Shown: positions 17,527 through 27,788, counted from the stretch's first letter. The stretch: DNA of 64,000 nt from Helicobacter cinaedi CCUG 18818 = ATCC BAA-847 (GCF_000155475.1 NZ_DS990391.1:180394-244393); one strand, 5' to 3'. The notes: a model not told the origin generated them from the sequence alone. Numbers and translations: made by a program.

Positions 17527-18864
17527 ATGAAAAAGATTCTATACTCAAGCGTGGTTTTAGGGCTTGTAGCGACAAGTGCAAGTGCCTTTGACTACAAGGT
17601 AAGCGGCTCGGCGGAAAGCTTCACAAAATGGGGTTTTAACAATCAAAAGCTTAACCAACAAAGTGGTGCAGCTCCTACTGAAAGCTTTACGACAATCTTT
17701 TCACAGCTTAATCTCAATCTTGACTTAGGTGCAGGATTCAAGGCTGGATTTGGCGGGGCTATCGGTGGCTTGGCTTTTGACTCCACAGATGGAAAAGATC
17801 CAAATCAGCCTTTTAGTGCGGTGCGTAACGCGTATTATGGCGTTTCTTGGGATAGAAATAATAACAATGGCAAGATTCAAAACTACATGTTTCAAAATGC
17901 CTTTGTAGAATATGATAATAACACATTCTATGTCAAAGCTGGTCGTTATGAATCTGGTAAGGTTGGCGAGTGGTTTAGCGGTTACAATCAAGGTGCAGAA
18001 GCTGCCCTTAATATCAGTGCATTAAAAGTATGGGGCTTTCTCTCAAACCGCCGTGCATTTGCGTATGATCAATGGTTTAATGATTTCTACCGCGTTCACG
18101 GAAAATATAATGACAGCATTGCTACGCGAAACACCTATGCAGCCGGGCTTGATTTGAACTTTGGCGGACTGACTATCGGTGCGTTCTCTTACTTTACACC
18201 GGGCATTTATACTGCACCGGGTGCAAATGTAACCTTTCAGTCAAATCCAAGCTTTGAAGGACAAGGATTCAACGCTACGACAAAAATCCGCTTCCTTGCA
18301 CCGATTGCTGATGATAGGATAGCTTTCACTCAAGGCTCGCCAAATAGAGATTGGGGCGAAATCGGCAAATACTCCTACACACTTTATATTGATCAACGCT
18401 TTGATGTAGATAAGCTCTTCTTTGGTGTGGGCTATTATCAAAACTTTGGCAATGCTAATGAGCTTATCGGGCGTTGGGGGAATCCTATCGGTATAGATAT
18501 TTGGACAGCTGGAGCGTATGATATAGGCAATGCGTTAAATGATATTATAGGTAGAAATGCCATAACAGGCTTTGGATACCTTGGGGCGAACTATGGTAGC
18601 TTTGATTGGAAGTTTATCGGGCGTGGGACAAACAGCCCAAGAAGTGCGGAGCAAAGCGTAGCCTTGCTTCTTAACTATCGAATTAGAGAAGACATTGCCA
18701 TTGGTGGTAAGCTAGAGTGGTTTAGCGATACCACAAAAGCGGGATACAAATCAATCGTATGGGGTGATGCGAAACAGAGCGAAGATGGTGGAGGCAAATC
18801 AGATACAAAAAAACGCACAGATGATAGAAGCCACGCATTCTTCTATATCCGCCATACTTTTTAA
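17527..18864 (+). CDS. Outer-membrane beta-barrel porin (Hof/OprD-like)
   Basis: A 445-aa secreted protein with a classic signal peptide (MKKILYSSVVLGLVATSASA, cleavage before FDYKV). It has many amphipathic aromatic beta strands and the terminal phenylalanine motif (FFYIRHTF) needed for BAM-dependent insertion. The overall pattern fits the Helicobacter outer-membrane protein families related to OprD (Hof type), but the exact subfamily and substrate are not certain. It stands alone, with a hairpin after the stop. Neighbouring loci are unrelated. Confidence 0.85.
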   Translation: MKKILYSSVVLGLVATSASAFDYKVSGSAESFTKWGFNNQKLNQQSGAAPTESFTTIFSQLNLNLDLGAGFKAGFGGAIGGLAFDSTDGKDPNQPFSAVRNAYYGVSWDRNNNNGKIQNYMFQNAFVEYDNNTFYVKAGRYESGKVGEWFSGYNQGAEAALNISALKVWGFLSNRRAFAYDQWFNDFYRVHGKYNDSIATRNTYAAGLDLNFGGLTIGAFSYFTPGIYTAPGANVTFQSNPSFEGQGFNATTKIRFLAPIADDRIAFTQGSPNRDWGEIGKYSYTLYIDQRFDVDKLFFGVGYYQNFGNANELIGRWGNPIGIDIWTAGAYDIGNALNDIIGRNAITGFGYLGANYGSFDWKFIGRGTNSPRSAEQSVALLLNYRIREDIAIGGKLEWFSDTTKAGYKSIVWGDAKQSEDGGGKSDTKKRTDDRSHAFFYIRHTF

Positions 18865-18873
18865 AATATTTTT

Positions 18874-18897
18874 GCAGTTAGTCTAAGGGCTAACTGC
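18874..18897 (+). terminator. Hairpin after the porin gene
   Basis: Arms GCAGTTAG / CTAACTGC around an 8-base loop, ten bases after the porin stop codon. The downstream sequence is only mildly T-rich, so this is a plausible rather than strong terminator. Confidence 0.45.
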
Positions 18898-18950
18898 CCC
18901 TTGATGTCTTAATTTCTCCACAACTTCTTAAAAACTCACAAACTTTATGC

Positions 18951-18956
18951 TACAAT
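18951..18956 (+). promoter_or_regulatory. -10 box of cdsA-dxr
   Basis: TACAAT in TTATGCTACAATGC, 30 bases before the cdsA ribosome site AAAAAAGGA. Confidence 0.5.
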
Positions 18957-18986
18957 GCACCCCCACAAACACAAAAAAGGACACAA

Positions 18987-19985
18987 ATGAAAGAACATAC
19001 CACACAAGAAAATAGCGTAGAATCTACACAAATAGAATCTACAAAGCAAGATTCTGCCCTTGAGATAAAGCAAGATTCAAAAAAAGTGAAGCAAAAATCA
19101 AAACAAAGACCAAAAAATGTGGAGCAGGATTTAGCCCATAATACAGATACAGAAACAGAGCATTCCCACACTCTGCAAGATAAGCTCAAAATGAGATTCC
19201 TAGCGGATAAGGCACGATTTATTACCGCCTTTATCCTTATTGGAATCTTAGCCCTTGTGCTGATTATAGATTCTCCACTGCTTACTTGTGTGGTGCTTGG
19301 AGTGTTGTGCCTTGTAGGTGTGCAAGAATCTTTGAGCTTATACAAGCTAGAATCTGCCCCGCATTATTATATTTTTACCTTTTTTATTTGGGTATTAGCC
19401 TATATCAATGAACGCGTTGTAGAATCGGCTTTTATCGTGCTTGTGATGTATGCGTCATTTTTAGCCTATTCTAAAAAAATCTCGCCTAAAACAATGCTAC
19501 CTTTTATCTATCCTATCATTCCATTTTTGAGTATTTATGCCCTATATAAAGACGCTGGGGGAGCTGGAATCTGGGTGATTGTGTGGCTTATTGTCATCGT
19601 GGCATTTACTGATACAGGTGCGTATTTTGGCGGTAAAGCCTTTGGCAAAACGCCCTTTTGTGAAACTTCGCCTAAAAAAACCATAGAAGGCGTGATTTGT
19701 GGTGTGGTGTGTGGCGTGATATTTGGCTCAATTGTGGGGATTGGCACTTGTGGGAGCTTTTTATACTCTATGATGATTACTTTTGTTGTCTCAATCGCTT
19801 CCGTCTTTGGCGATTTGTTTGAAAGCTATCTCAAACGCGAAGCGGGGGTAAAGGATAGTGGCTCACTGCTCCCCGGACACGGCGGTGTGCTTGATAGACT
19901 TGATGCGGTGCTTTTTGGTGCGGTGGTAATGCACTTTTTGCTGTATTTTCTGCCCGGTTATAGAGAAATGGCGATAGTGTTGTAA
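18987..19985 (+). CDS. cdsA: Phosphatidate cytidylyltransferase CdsA
   Basis: CdsA makes CDP-diacylglycerol from phosphatidate and CTP in the inner membrane. The C-terminal two thirds have about seven helices and the family signature (GDLFESYLKREAGVKDSG, then PGHGGVLDRLDAVLFGA). Unlike typical members (about 270 aa), this one (332 aa) starts with about 70 hydrophilic residues rich in E, K, Q, T and S (for example KQDSKKVKQKSKQRPK). The ATG at 18987 has a good AAGGA site, so the extension is probably real. It is followed 12 bases later by dxr, an order I also recall in H. pylori. Confidence 0.92.
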   Translation: MKEHTTQENSVESTQIESTKQDSALEIKQDSKKVKQKSKQRPKNVEQDLAHNTDTETEHSHTLQDKLKMRFLADKARFITAFILIGILALVLIIDSPLLTCVVLGVLCLVGVQESLSLYKLESAPHYYIFTFFIWVLAYINERVVESAFIVLVMYASFLAYSKKISPKTMLPFIYPIIPFLSIYALYKDAGGAGIWVIVWLIVIVAFTDTGAYFGGKAFGKTPFCETSPKKTIEGVICGVVCGVIFGSIVGIGTCGSFLYSMMITFVVSIASVFGDLFESYLKREAGVKDSGSLLPGHGGVLDRLDAVLFGAVVMHFLLYFLPGYREMAIVL

Positions 19986-19997
19986 AAAAAGAATCTT

Positions 19998-21101
19998 ATG
20001 ATACTCCTTGGCAGCACAGGTAGCATAGGCACAAACACACTTGAAGTCGCACAGACTTTTAACTATGAAGTAGAATCGCTCTGTGCTGGGAAAAACATCA
20101 ATCTTTTAAATAAGCAAATTGACATTTTTAAACCAAAAAATGTTTGCATTGCTGATAAGGCGGATTCTCACAAGCTCATCGCTGGGGATTATAGGCTATT
20201 TTTTGGGGAGAGTGGAATCTTAGAGCTTATAGAGCATTCAAAATCCCCCCTTGTTGTGAATGCCTTAGTGGGCTTTGCAGGATTAAAACCAAGTCTAAAA
20301 GCGTTAGAATGTGGCAAGAAACTCGCCCTTGCAAACAAAGAAAGTCTTGTCAATGCAGGCTGGCTTTTTAGGAATGCCAATCTCACGCCCATTGATAGCG
20401 AACATTTTAGCCTGTGGTATCTCTCTCACACTCGCCCTATTGCAAAGCTTTATATCACTGCAAGTGGTGGGGCATTCCGCGATTATCCGCTTGAATCTAT
20501 CCCCACAGCTTCCATAGCGGACGCACTCAAACACCCAAATTGGCAAATGGGGCATAAAATCACCATAGATTCCGCCACAATGGCAAATAAACTTTTTGAG
20601 ATTTTAGAAGCAAGGTGGCTTTTTGACACAAACGATATTGATGCCTTTATAGAATCTAGCTCCACAGCCCACGCCCTTGTAGGCTTTAAAGATGGCAGCC
20701 TTACAATGCACTTAAGCCACCCTGATATGAAGCTCCCCATTGCCTATGCCCTAGATTCTACTCTCGCCCCGCTCACGCCCTTTGTCCCAGAGCTTGACCC
20801 ACTATCATTGCATTTAGAGTTTAAACCCATTTGTGAGAAAAGGTATCCGCTTTGGGCGTTAAAGAGTGAGATTCTAAGCACACCACAAAAAGGCGTTGTT
20901 TTAAATGCAAGTAATGAAGTGGCGGTGAGTGCCTTTCTACAAAACAAAATCAATTTTGGCAAAATAAGTGAGCTAGTATTAAAGCTTATGAATGACTTTG
21001 CAGGTTTTGACTTCACAAGCCTAACGGATATAGAATCTATTAGTGCTTTAGATTCTAAAGTGAGAGTAAAATCACAGGAATGGATAAATAAAAATACATA
21101 G
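19998..21101 (+). CDS. dxr: 1-deoxy-D-xylulose 5-phosphate reductoisomerase
   Basis: Dxr converts DXP to MEP with NADPH, the committed step of the non-mevalonate isoprenoid pathway. The 367-aa protein starts with the dinucleotide fold ([18 protein letters not shown]). It has [21 protein letters not shown] (metal ligands), [14 protein letters not shown] and [20 protein letters not shown], all hallmark motifs. It directly follows cdsA and uses a weak AAAGAATCTT leader. Confidence 0.96.
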   Translation: MILLGSTGSIGTNTLEVAQTFNYEVESLCAGKNINLLNKQIDIFKPKNVCIADKADSHKLIAGDYRLFFGESGILELIEHSKSPLVVNALVGFAGLKPSLKALECGKKLALANKESLVNAGWLFRNANLTPIDSEHFSLWYLSHTRPIAKLYITASGGAFRDYPLESIPTASIADALKHPNWQMGHKITIDSATMANKLFEILEARWLFDTNDIDAFIESSSTAHALVGFKDGSLTMHLSHPDMKLPIAYALDSTLAPLTPFVPELDPLSLHLEFKPICEKRYPLWALKSEILSTPQKGVVLNASNEVAVSAFLQNKINFGKISELVLKLMNDFAGFDFTSLTDIESISALDSKVRVKSQEWINKNT

Positions 21102-21134
21102 CAACGCCACAATACAGCAAAATAAAGGAGTATT

Positions 21135-22322
21135 ATGCAAGATTTTATAATAGATTCTAAACTTTTAGCTATGAAAGAGCTTGGCGAATCCTTCCGCCAT
21201 AGTCTGCATAAAATCCCAGAAAGCTCTGGGGCAGAGTATAAAACAAGTGCGTTTTGTCAAAATGTGCTAAAAAAGGCGGGATTTAAAATCACTACATTTG
21301 AAGGTTACACGGGTTTTTTAGCGGATTTGGATATAGATTCTAAACTCCCACGCATTGCTATCCGTGCGGATATGGACGCCCTAGAGATGAATGATCTAAC
21401 CAACAACGAGCATACTTCCACACATAAAGGCTTGGCACATAACTGCGGACACGACTTACATATGGCAATCGCCCTTTTGAGTGCGTGTTTTATCATTCAA
21501 TATAAAAAAAAGCTCTCCTGCAATGTCCGCTTTATCTTTCAAATGGCAGAGGAAAAAGCCCATATCCCCGGGGCTAATAAAATGGTGGAACTTGGCTGTA
21601 TGGAGGGGGTTAATGAAGTGTATGCCCTGCATAATGACGCCTCGCTAGAATATGGCAGTGTGAAAATTAATAATGGCATTATGAGTTCTTTTGGCACGAT
21701 TTGGAATCTTAGCATTCAAGGCAGAGCCGCTCATAGCTCCACACCACACAAGGGCTTAGATGCGATTTATGAAGGGGCTAGAATCCTAATGGATATGGAG
21801 CATATCATCGCTAAAAAGACAAGCCCATTTGCTCCAGCGGTGTTTTCTTGTGGCGTGTTTCAAGGTGGCTCTATCCCCAATGGCATTGCAGAATCTGCCT
21901 TGCTTAAAGGCACAATTCGTGCTATGGATAAGGAAACTGATGAGATTTTAAAAAATGCGTTTAGGGAGATAGAAAAGCAGAGTGCATTAAGAGGCTTTAA
22001 GACGCAGTTTAGCTATGATGGCTATCCAGCGATTTTTAATCACGCTGTGTGTGTGCAACGCCTTGTAGAATCCGCCCAAAAAGTGCTAAAAAACCATAAT
22101 ATGCTTTATCAATCCTGTGAGCCGATGAGTGCGAGTGAGGACTTTAGCTATATGATAGAAGCGTGCAGGGATAAAAAGGGGGCGATGTATTTCCTAGGCA
22201 GTGGGAATGCGAAAAAGGGTATTTGTAACTATCTGCATTCAAACCCCTACTATGTGGAGGATAAAGCCATTCTTGTTGGCGCACAAATATGGATAAATCT
22301 CATTTTGAGCTTTGGCAAATAG
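21135..22322 (+). CDS. M20-family amidohydrolase (hippurate hydrolase / N-acyl amino acid amidohydrolase-like)
   Basis: A 395-aa metallopeptidase-family enzyme of the M20D type. Visible motifs are RADMDALEMNDL, AHNCGHDLHMAIAL (metal-binding Cys/His), FQMAEEKAHIPGANKMVELG with the catalytic Glu region, and SASEDFSYM near the C-terminus. Family members cleave N-acyl amino acids, hippurate or indole conjugates. The usual GHDxHxA is present. The EE pair is offset by a replaced Gly (AEEKA instead of AEE.GGGA). The start at 21135 follows AAAGGAG. It is separated from dxr by 33 bases and may share its transcript. Confidence 0.88.
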   Translation: MQDFIIDSKLLAMKELGESFRHSLHKIPESSGAEYKTSAFCQNVLKKAGFKITTFEGYTGFLADLDIDSKLPRIAIRADMDALEMNDLTNNEHTSTHKGLAHNCGHDLHMAIALLSACFIIQYKKKLSCNVRFIFQMAEEKAHIPGANKMVELGCMEGVNEVYALHNDASLEYGSVKINNGIMSSFGTIWNLSIQGRAAHSSTPHKGLDAIYEGARILMDMEHIIAKKTSPFAPAVFSCGVFQGGSIPNGIAESALLKGTIRAMDKETDEILKNAFREIEKQSALRGFKTQFSYDGYPAIFNHAVCVQRLVESAQKVLKNHNMLYQSCEPMSASEDFSYMIEACRDKKGAMYFLGSGNAKKGICNYLHSNPYYVEDKAILVGAQIWINLILSFGK

Positions 22323-22394
22323 GCTTTGTGTGGGCTTTGGTGCTATGCTAGATTCTAGTAAGTTTAATAGGCTGTGTAGGGAGTAATTGCAGAG

Positions 22395-23219
22395 ATGATA
22401 TTGCTTGTTATCCTTGGGGGCGTTGCTTTACTCTATGTGATTTTGCCCTTACTTGTGCTTTTGATACTCTATTTTCTTATTTCTAAACTCAATAAGCATT
22501 GTTTCAAGGCTGGGCAAAAGTGTTTAGATTCTACTCATTTAGCACAAAGAAGCCAAATACCCCTGCATATTAGAATCTTTGGCACAAAGCTATGGGCTAA
22601 AAGCGAAACAATCGCCTATTGTTTGGTATTAGAATGTGCTTTAGCACTTGGGCTTTTTAGCCTAGATTCTATGCTAAGGGTGCAGTGGCATAGTGGCTAT
22701 GAGCGGTATAAGGAGCTTTGCGACATTGCAAAAGGGCAAATGGATTTCCCCTTGCAAGATTCTCCGCAAAAATACAGCCAAATTTTTAAGCTAAAACATC
22801 TCTTTTACTCCACGCAGTTTGAGAGATTAGATAAAGATGAAAAAGAAGCCTTTTACTTAGGACGCTTGAAGTTTAGTCCAAAAACGATAACAGAGAAGGA
22901 GTTTTTAAGCTATCTTGACCCAAATAAGCCAACATACCCACCTAGAGGCAATCCAACGCTATATAGCTGGGAATTTACAGGCAGCGAAAGTGAGCTGAAA
23001 ACAGAATCTAGCGTGTTGCAAAGGCTTTTATTTGGAAGCTTTAGCATTTCTTATACGCTTTATGTCTCATCACATTCGCCAAATATAAGCAGTATGCGGG
23101 ATATTAAGACAATGCGTTTTGGTGTAAAGTGGGAGTATAGAACTTTACTTCACACTTATTTTGTAGGTATTTTAAGCAATGCCGATAAAGGTGTGCAAAC
23201 TTGTGGCAAAAAGTGGTGA
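22395..23219 (+). CDS. Hypothetical protein with two membrane helices
   Basis: I do not recognise this 274-aa protein. A long N-terminal hydrophobic segment (about residues 1-28) and a second at about 75-92 flank a short basic cytoplasmic or periplasmic loop. The rest (about 95-274) is soluble, with a final cysteine near the end (KGVQTCGKKW). It follows the amidohydrolase by 72 bases on the same strand. No motif suggests a function. Confidence 0.6.
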   Translation: MILLVILGGVALLYVILPLLVLLILYFLISKLNKHCFKAGQKCLDSTHLAQRSQIPLHIRIFGTKLWAKSETIAYCLVLECALALGLFSLDSMLRVQWHSGYERYKELCDIAKGQMDFPLQDSPQKYSQIFKLKHLFYSTQFERLDKDEKEAFYLGRLKFSPKTITEKEFLSYLDPNKPTYPPRGNPTLYSWEFTGSESELKTESSVLQRLLFGSFSISYTLYVSSHSPNISSMRDIKTMRFGVKWEYRTLLHTYFVGILSNADKGVQTCGKKW

Positions 23220-23511
23220 AAGAGCGTTGTAAATTGAATGACACAAAGCAATCTAGCACAACTAGGGCATTAAAAAGCTAGAATCTAAGGTGGTTTAGGC
23301 TTACTTTATCGCAATAAAACAATAAAAGCAAAGATTCTAAGGTGTTTTTTGTTTCATTTTTACCCACACTTCTCTTGCCTTACTCTTTTGTTTATTTTGT
23401 TTATAAAATAAAAATAATTCTTATATTTTTTATTTAACTTTAAATTTAGAATATTATACTTCCACTCCATAAATCTAAAAAAAGATTTATATACCACAAT
23501 ACAAAGGAAAT
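23220..23511. other. Intergenic, AT-rich leader of the TonB-dependent receptor
   Basis: No gene is seen. The last 120 bases are extremely AT-rich and contain TATTAT at about 23451 as a possible -10. Stretches such as ATAAAAATAATTCTTAT could be a Fur-type operator, as expected for an iron receptor, but I cannot confirm one. Confidence 0.4.
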
Positions 23512-25691
23512 ATGATGAAAAAGTATCTCTTGTTTTTTGCCGCATTGTCTTCTTTGGCACAATATGCTTTTAGTGATGATTTTAATTCTCAAAATGAAGC
23601 CCAAAAAGAAGCTCATAAAAAAGTTAAGCTTGATACTTCCATAGTCAAAGCCACGATGATGAATTCCAAGCTTGATGAGCTAAACCGCAATGTGTATGAG
23701 ATAGATAAAGAGAGTATCACAGACAAAGGCTATCGCTCAACTGAAGATATTTTCCGCTACACGCCTTTTGTGGGGCTAAGCAATGTTGGGCTAGGAAGTA
23801 ACCTTGACTTACGCGGACAGGGCAATCGTGCTAACACCTCCGTGCAGGTGCTGATAAATGGAATCTACTCCAATATGCTAGATTCTAGCCACGGCGTTAC
23901 TCCGCTTAATACCCTATCCCCTTCAAGTATAGAATCTATTGAGATTCTGCCCGGTGGCGGGGCGGTGATGTATGGGAATGGCACACGCGGCGGAGTAGTC
24001 AATATCATCACGCAAAGGCGGTATGAAGAGCCATTTTTCACAGCGGGGTTAAGCTATGGCAACACAATAGCTTCAACTGGACATAGCTACAATGCCGATG
24101 CGAAGTTTGGCACAAAACTTGGAGATAGGACTTATATTTCACTAGGAGCAGCTTATATCAATCGTGGCGGACCTAGAAGTGGAGATAAAACAAGTGGCGC
24201 CCAAGCAAATATGGGACTCATATATGATATTACAGGGGGGGGGGGGAGCATAGTGTGAGCTTTGATGTGGATTATTTTAATGGCATTATCCGCACAAGCC
24301 CGAATAATTCCTTTATGGATATTAAAAACCCAAGCAAAGATGATAGAAAAACGCCCGGCAATGGCAGTTTGCATAACACACAGCAACGCCTTGATGTGAG
24401 CCTTGGCTACAAGGGCGAGTTAAGCGAAAACTCAAAGCTTGATATAAAAGCTTTCTATCATCTTAATCACATAAACTATGTAGATTCTCTTACAAGGCTA
24501 AGTTCATTTAGGGCTATGGGTAATCAAGCGTCTTATGCTTCAGCAGATCAAAGTGGCTCTCTCTTTGATGATCAAAAAGCTGGAATCACCGCAAAATACG
24601 ATCTCAAACACACAAATGGACTTTTTATCCTAGGAGTAGAATCTATTTGGAATCGCGGCAAACGCACAATGGATCAAATGATTAATGCAATGGGGGGAAG
24701 CTACAAACATAGAATCCTTGTGCCATTTGTTGGCACAAAATGGAGCAATGCCCTTTATGCCTTGGAAAAATACGACTTTAGCAAAAGCTTCTCGCTCACA
24801 GGCGGGGCGAGATATGAATACGCATATTATGATATAGATGTGAGCTATTTTAATGATATGACAAGAGACAACAACGGCAATGGTATGTCACCATCAACAA
24901 ATCGTGGCTCACTTACAGACTCACTTCATAACTACGCCCTAGAGCTAACGCCAAGCTATCGCTATTCAGATTCTGGAAATATGTATGCTAAGTATGAGAA
25001 AGGCTACTTCTCCCCTAGCCCAAATTCTATGCTTAGACGCAATGGGAGCGGAAGCAAGGCTTCCTACACTGCCACAAACCTTAAGCAAGAGACTTATGAT
25101 ACTTTTGAGCTTGGGTTAAAAGACTTTTTAGGAGATTCTATAATGCTTAGTGCAAGTGCGTTCTACACATTAACGCATAATGAATTTTACACGCAGGGCA
25201 ACGCCCACTCTATCGGCGGTGTAACTTATGGTAACTATGACAAAACCCAGCGTGCAGGCTTAGAGCTATTCGCTGAACAATATCTCTTTGGTGGGGGCTT
25301 AAGTTTGAGTGAAAGCTTCACCTATATAGATGCAAGAATCTTACAAAACAATGGGGCAAGTGCAAATCTCAAAATCCCCTATGTGAGCAACTATAAAGGC
25401 ACAATCGGTGCAAATTTAGCCCTTGGCAGAATCTTTAGCCTTTGGAGCCAAAATACATTTTTTGGCACAAGCTATGACATTACGCAAGAAAAGATAAAGC
25501 CTTATAGCCTTACAGACATCGGGCTAAATGCAAAGTTTGGCGATCTCTCTTTGAGTGCTGGGGTAAGAAATGTCTTTGATACTTTCTATTATAGCTACTA
25601 TAACCACGATTCTAAAGACCAAATCGCCGGATATGCTTTCCTTATCGGGCAGGGGCGGAGTGCGTTTATTGAGGGACGATATACATTTTAA
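23512..25691 (+). pseudogene. Phase-variable TonB-dependent outer-membrane receptor, frame OFF in this copy
   Basis: Two adjoining frames (23512-24258 and 24255-25691) together make a complete TonB-dependent receptor of about 725 aa. It has a signal peptide (MMKKYLLFFAALSSLAQYAFS), a plug domain with LRGQGNRANTSVQVLINGI and IEILPGGGAVMYGNGTRGGVVNI, and a 22-strand-type barrel ending in RYTF. The plug resembles FecA/siderophore receptors, but the ligand is unknown. The frames meet at a run of 12 G (24235-24246). With 12 G, translation ends GGGGSIV-stop. With 10 or 13 G it would continue GGGEHSVSFDVDYF into the barrel. This is reversible phase variation rather than decay. Confidence 0.88.
24235..24246 (+). 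repeat. Poly-G tract (G12) in the TonB-dependent receptor
   Basis: Twelve consecutive G at the junction of the two reading frames. Slipped-strand mispairing here would switch the receptor. ON lengths by translation are 10 or 13; 11 runs into an early TAG. Confidence 0.9.
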
Positions 25692-25694
25692 GGC

Positions 25695-25720
25695 TTTAGT
25701 AGAAACTAGATTCTACTAAA
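25695..25720 (+). terminator. Hairpin after the TonB-dependent receptor
   Basis: Arms TTTAGTAGAA / TTCTACTAAA with a six-base loop, followed by ATT. It starts four bases after the receptor stop codon. Confidence 0.6.
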
Positions 25721-25994
25721 ATTCCGCAACGCCGACTGCGGAAGTATCTTGCGATGATTTTTCTGGTTGTCAAAGTGGAGGCGAAGGGAGTAGCTCAAAC
25801 GCATGCAGTTGCGAAGCAACAAATCCATACTTGCAAAATGACCGAGCCGACACTGCAGACTCCCGCAAAAGCCCGCAAGAGACAACGCAGAATCTAGATT
25901 CTGCGAAAGAAAATATTCATCAATAATTAAAACCTTTCTATTTTAGGGCTTTTTAGGTTATTTTTTGACATTTTGGGGGTAAGAATCCCAATAG
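25721..25994. other. Gene-free stretch left of the prophage, with repeats
   Basis: No ORF is supported. It contains the palindrome CGCAGAATCTAGATTCTGCG (25886-25905). On the minus strand (25801-25838) it has a relative of the TTTTGCAAGTATGGA...GCTTCGC repeat that occurs twice inside the prophage. The region is slightly higher in GC than its surroundings. Confidence 0.4.
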
Positions 25995-26016
25995 GTGTGT
26001 CAAATTTTGTGTCAAA
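25995..26016 (+). repeat. Candidate attL (left direct repeat)
   Basis: GTGTGTCAAATTTTGTG followed by TCAAA. It matches 20 of 22 positions with 51528-51549 in the same orientation and lies 195 bases left of the integrase start, the usual position for an attachment site. Confidence 0.4.
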
Positions 26017-26210
26017 ATCTATAAAATTTTTGATTTTTTGACCTTACACCCTTATTCTACTCCCTGAAAATCCCCTTTCATATCACTACTCCGTATCACA
26101 AAATCCATTTCATTTACAAACCTTACACACTTCTTTAAAGAACGCATTTTGCAATGATAAATCACGCCACTTCAAGCCATTGATGTGGGGCTATCTTTAA
26201 AGGAGAACAA

Positions 26211-26529
26211 ATGGAAGTCAAACACACAAACCTCTACAAAAGGAATGGTATCATCTATATAGATGCTACTCTAACAGAAATCGGCAGAGTGAGATTCAGC
26301 ACCAAACTCAAAGATACAAAAGAAAATATGGCAAAAACACTGCTAAGTGCAAAAGATTTAGTTAGTAAATAGTGAATAGCCTTTGTGGGTTAGCTCAATG
26401 CTAGGACATAAATCACTGCAAACAACTTTTCAACATTATGTCAAATACATTCCACAAAACAAAAAAAGAGCGTCATTTTTAGATAACTTCACACTAAAAA
26501 CACATTCTACACAAAAGGATAGCCTATGA
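26211..26529 (+). pseudogene. Tyrosine integrase with a large internal deletion
   Basis: The first 53 codons (AAAGGAG site, MEVKHTNLYKRNGIIYIDAT...RVRFSTKLKD) are the N-terminal arm-binding region of a phage integrase, then a stop at 26370-26372. Directly after it another frame gives WVSSMLGHKSLQTTFQHYVK, which is the box II region LGHxxxxTT with the catalytic tyrosine, running to a TGA at 26527. The roughly 250 residues between, including the RKHR catalytic residues, are absent. The element therefore cannot excise by itself. The stop overlaps the next ATG. Confidence 0.8.
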
Positions 26530-26678
26530 GTTTTTGGTATGTTTGTAAGGAATGTGGCTATATCAATGAAGTGGATTGTATAGAGATTAATATACAAATA
26601 AAACTCAATAGCCAAAAGGCTGTGTCTTGTATATGTAGTGAATGTGATAATAGGCAAGATATTATCATAGAAGTTTAG
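26526..26678 (+). CDS. 50-aa double-CxxC protein
   Basis: A short protein with two cysteine pairs, WYVCKECGYI and SCICSEC, as in a zinc ribbon. Its ATG overlaps the integrase stop (ATGA). Small zinc-ribbon proteins are common next to phage integrases and replication genes. Function unknown. Confidence 0.55.
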   Translation: MSFWYVCKECGYINEVDCIEINIQIKLNSQKAVSCICSECDNRQDIIIEV

Positions 26679-26681
26679 CAA

Positions 26682-27788
26682 TGATTGAATTAGAAAAAGA
26701 GATTATGGCTTCATTTCTAGCCTATCCACAACAAATTGATGAGTTTTTAGCCCAAATCCCTAAAGAGTGCTTTACACAAAAAGGATAAAGAACGCTTGAG
26801 ATTCTAATAGAGCTTTTAGAATCTTAAAGCGTGAGTAAAAACGCTTTTGTAGGTAAGCTAAGTAAAAAAGAGCAGGAGCAAGATTATTTCTTAGATATTC
26901 TCTCTCATATCCCAAATGCCAATGTGGTGCGACTAACGCAAAGCTTTTATGAAAGCTTTTTAAAGCAAAAGCAAAAAGAAGCAGGACTAAAGCTCCTTGA
27001 AGCAAGTGAGAATAATGCTCTGCTTGATATGAACGCACTTATCCCTAATGTGAATTTTTGCTCTCATAAGAATATGCAGGAATGGCAAGATTATTATGAT
27101 ACATTGCCCAAAATGCCAAAGTATAAAACAGGCATTAACTTTTTAGATTCTGTCTTTGATGGGGGGGGATAGAATCTGCCCAGCTTGTTTTAACCAGTGG
27201 CGACCCAGAAGCAGGTAAAACAACTTTAGGTTTGCAGACGCTAGAATTTATGGCAAAAACCAATAAAGTATGTTTTTTTAGCTTTGAATTCCCCATATAC
27301 TCAAAAGAGAAAATCTCATCATCATTGATGATGGCTATGAGATTTATCAAGTGGCTCAAAATATCAAAACGCTTTACAAGCAAGGTGTGAGAGTGTTTTT
27401 AATAGATTCCCAAATGCGATTAGTTAGCCCAAATGGTAGGAATATGGAAGAGGAAGAAAGCCTTAAATTTTCAACTCTTACTAGATTATACCATAGCTTA
27501 GGGATTTTAGTCTTTCTCATCGTGCAAACGAGTAAAGGCGATAGAGATAATCCTATGGGGAGCAAAAAGGGCGGACACGAATCAAGTATCACAATCCGCA
27601 TAGAACACGATAAACCTAAAAATGAAAGCGTGAGAGAGTTTAGTGAGGATTCACGAATTGTCATTTAAAAAAACAAGCAAACAGGCAAACACTATAAAGA
27701 AAGAGTAAATTTCAATAGTGAGCTAGGTAAGTTTAGTATGTATGAAAGTGAGCAGAATTATAGAGATTTGGAGGTAGTAGAGGTATGA
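26682..27788 (+). pseudogene. DnaB-like replicative helicase, frameshifted
   Basis: Fragments in several frames reconstruct a phage DnaB-type helicase. The N-terminal domain is MIELEKEIMASFLAYPQQID (26682), interrupted by stops at about 26787 and 26825. It is followed by SKNAFVGKLSKKEQEQDYF up to FLDSVFDGGG (to 27172). Then comes Walker A in another frame, TSGDPEAGKTTLGLQ (about 27193-27240). A gap follows, then the Walker B region VFLIDSQMRL and VFLIVQTSKGDRDNPMGSKK (27351-27668) and a last frame ending LEVVEV. A G8 run marks one frame change. Part of the region between Walker A and B seems lost. Confidence 0.75.
27161..27168 (+). repeat. Poly-G tract (G8) in the DnaB-like gene
   Basis: Eight G at the switch between the frame ending SVFDGGG-stop and the frame carrying Walker A. 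Confidence 0.6.
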
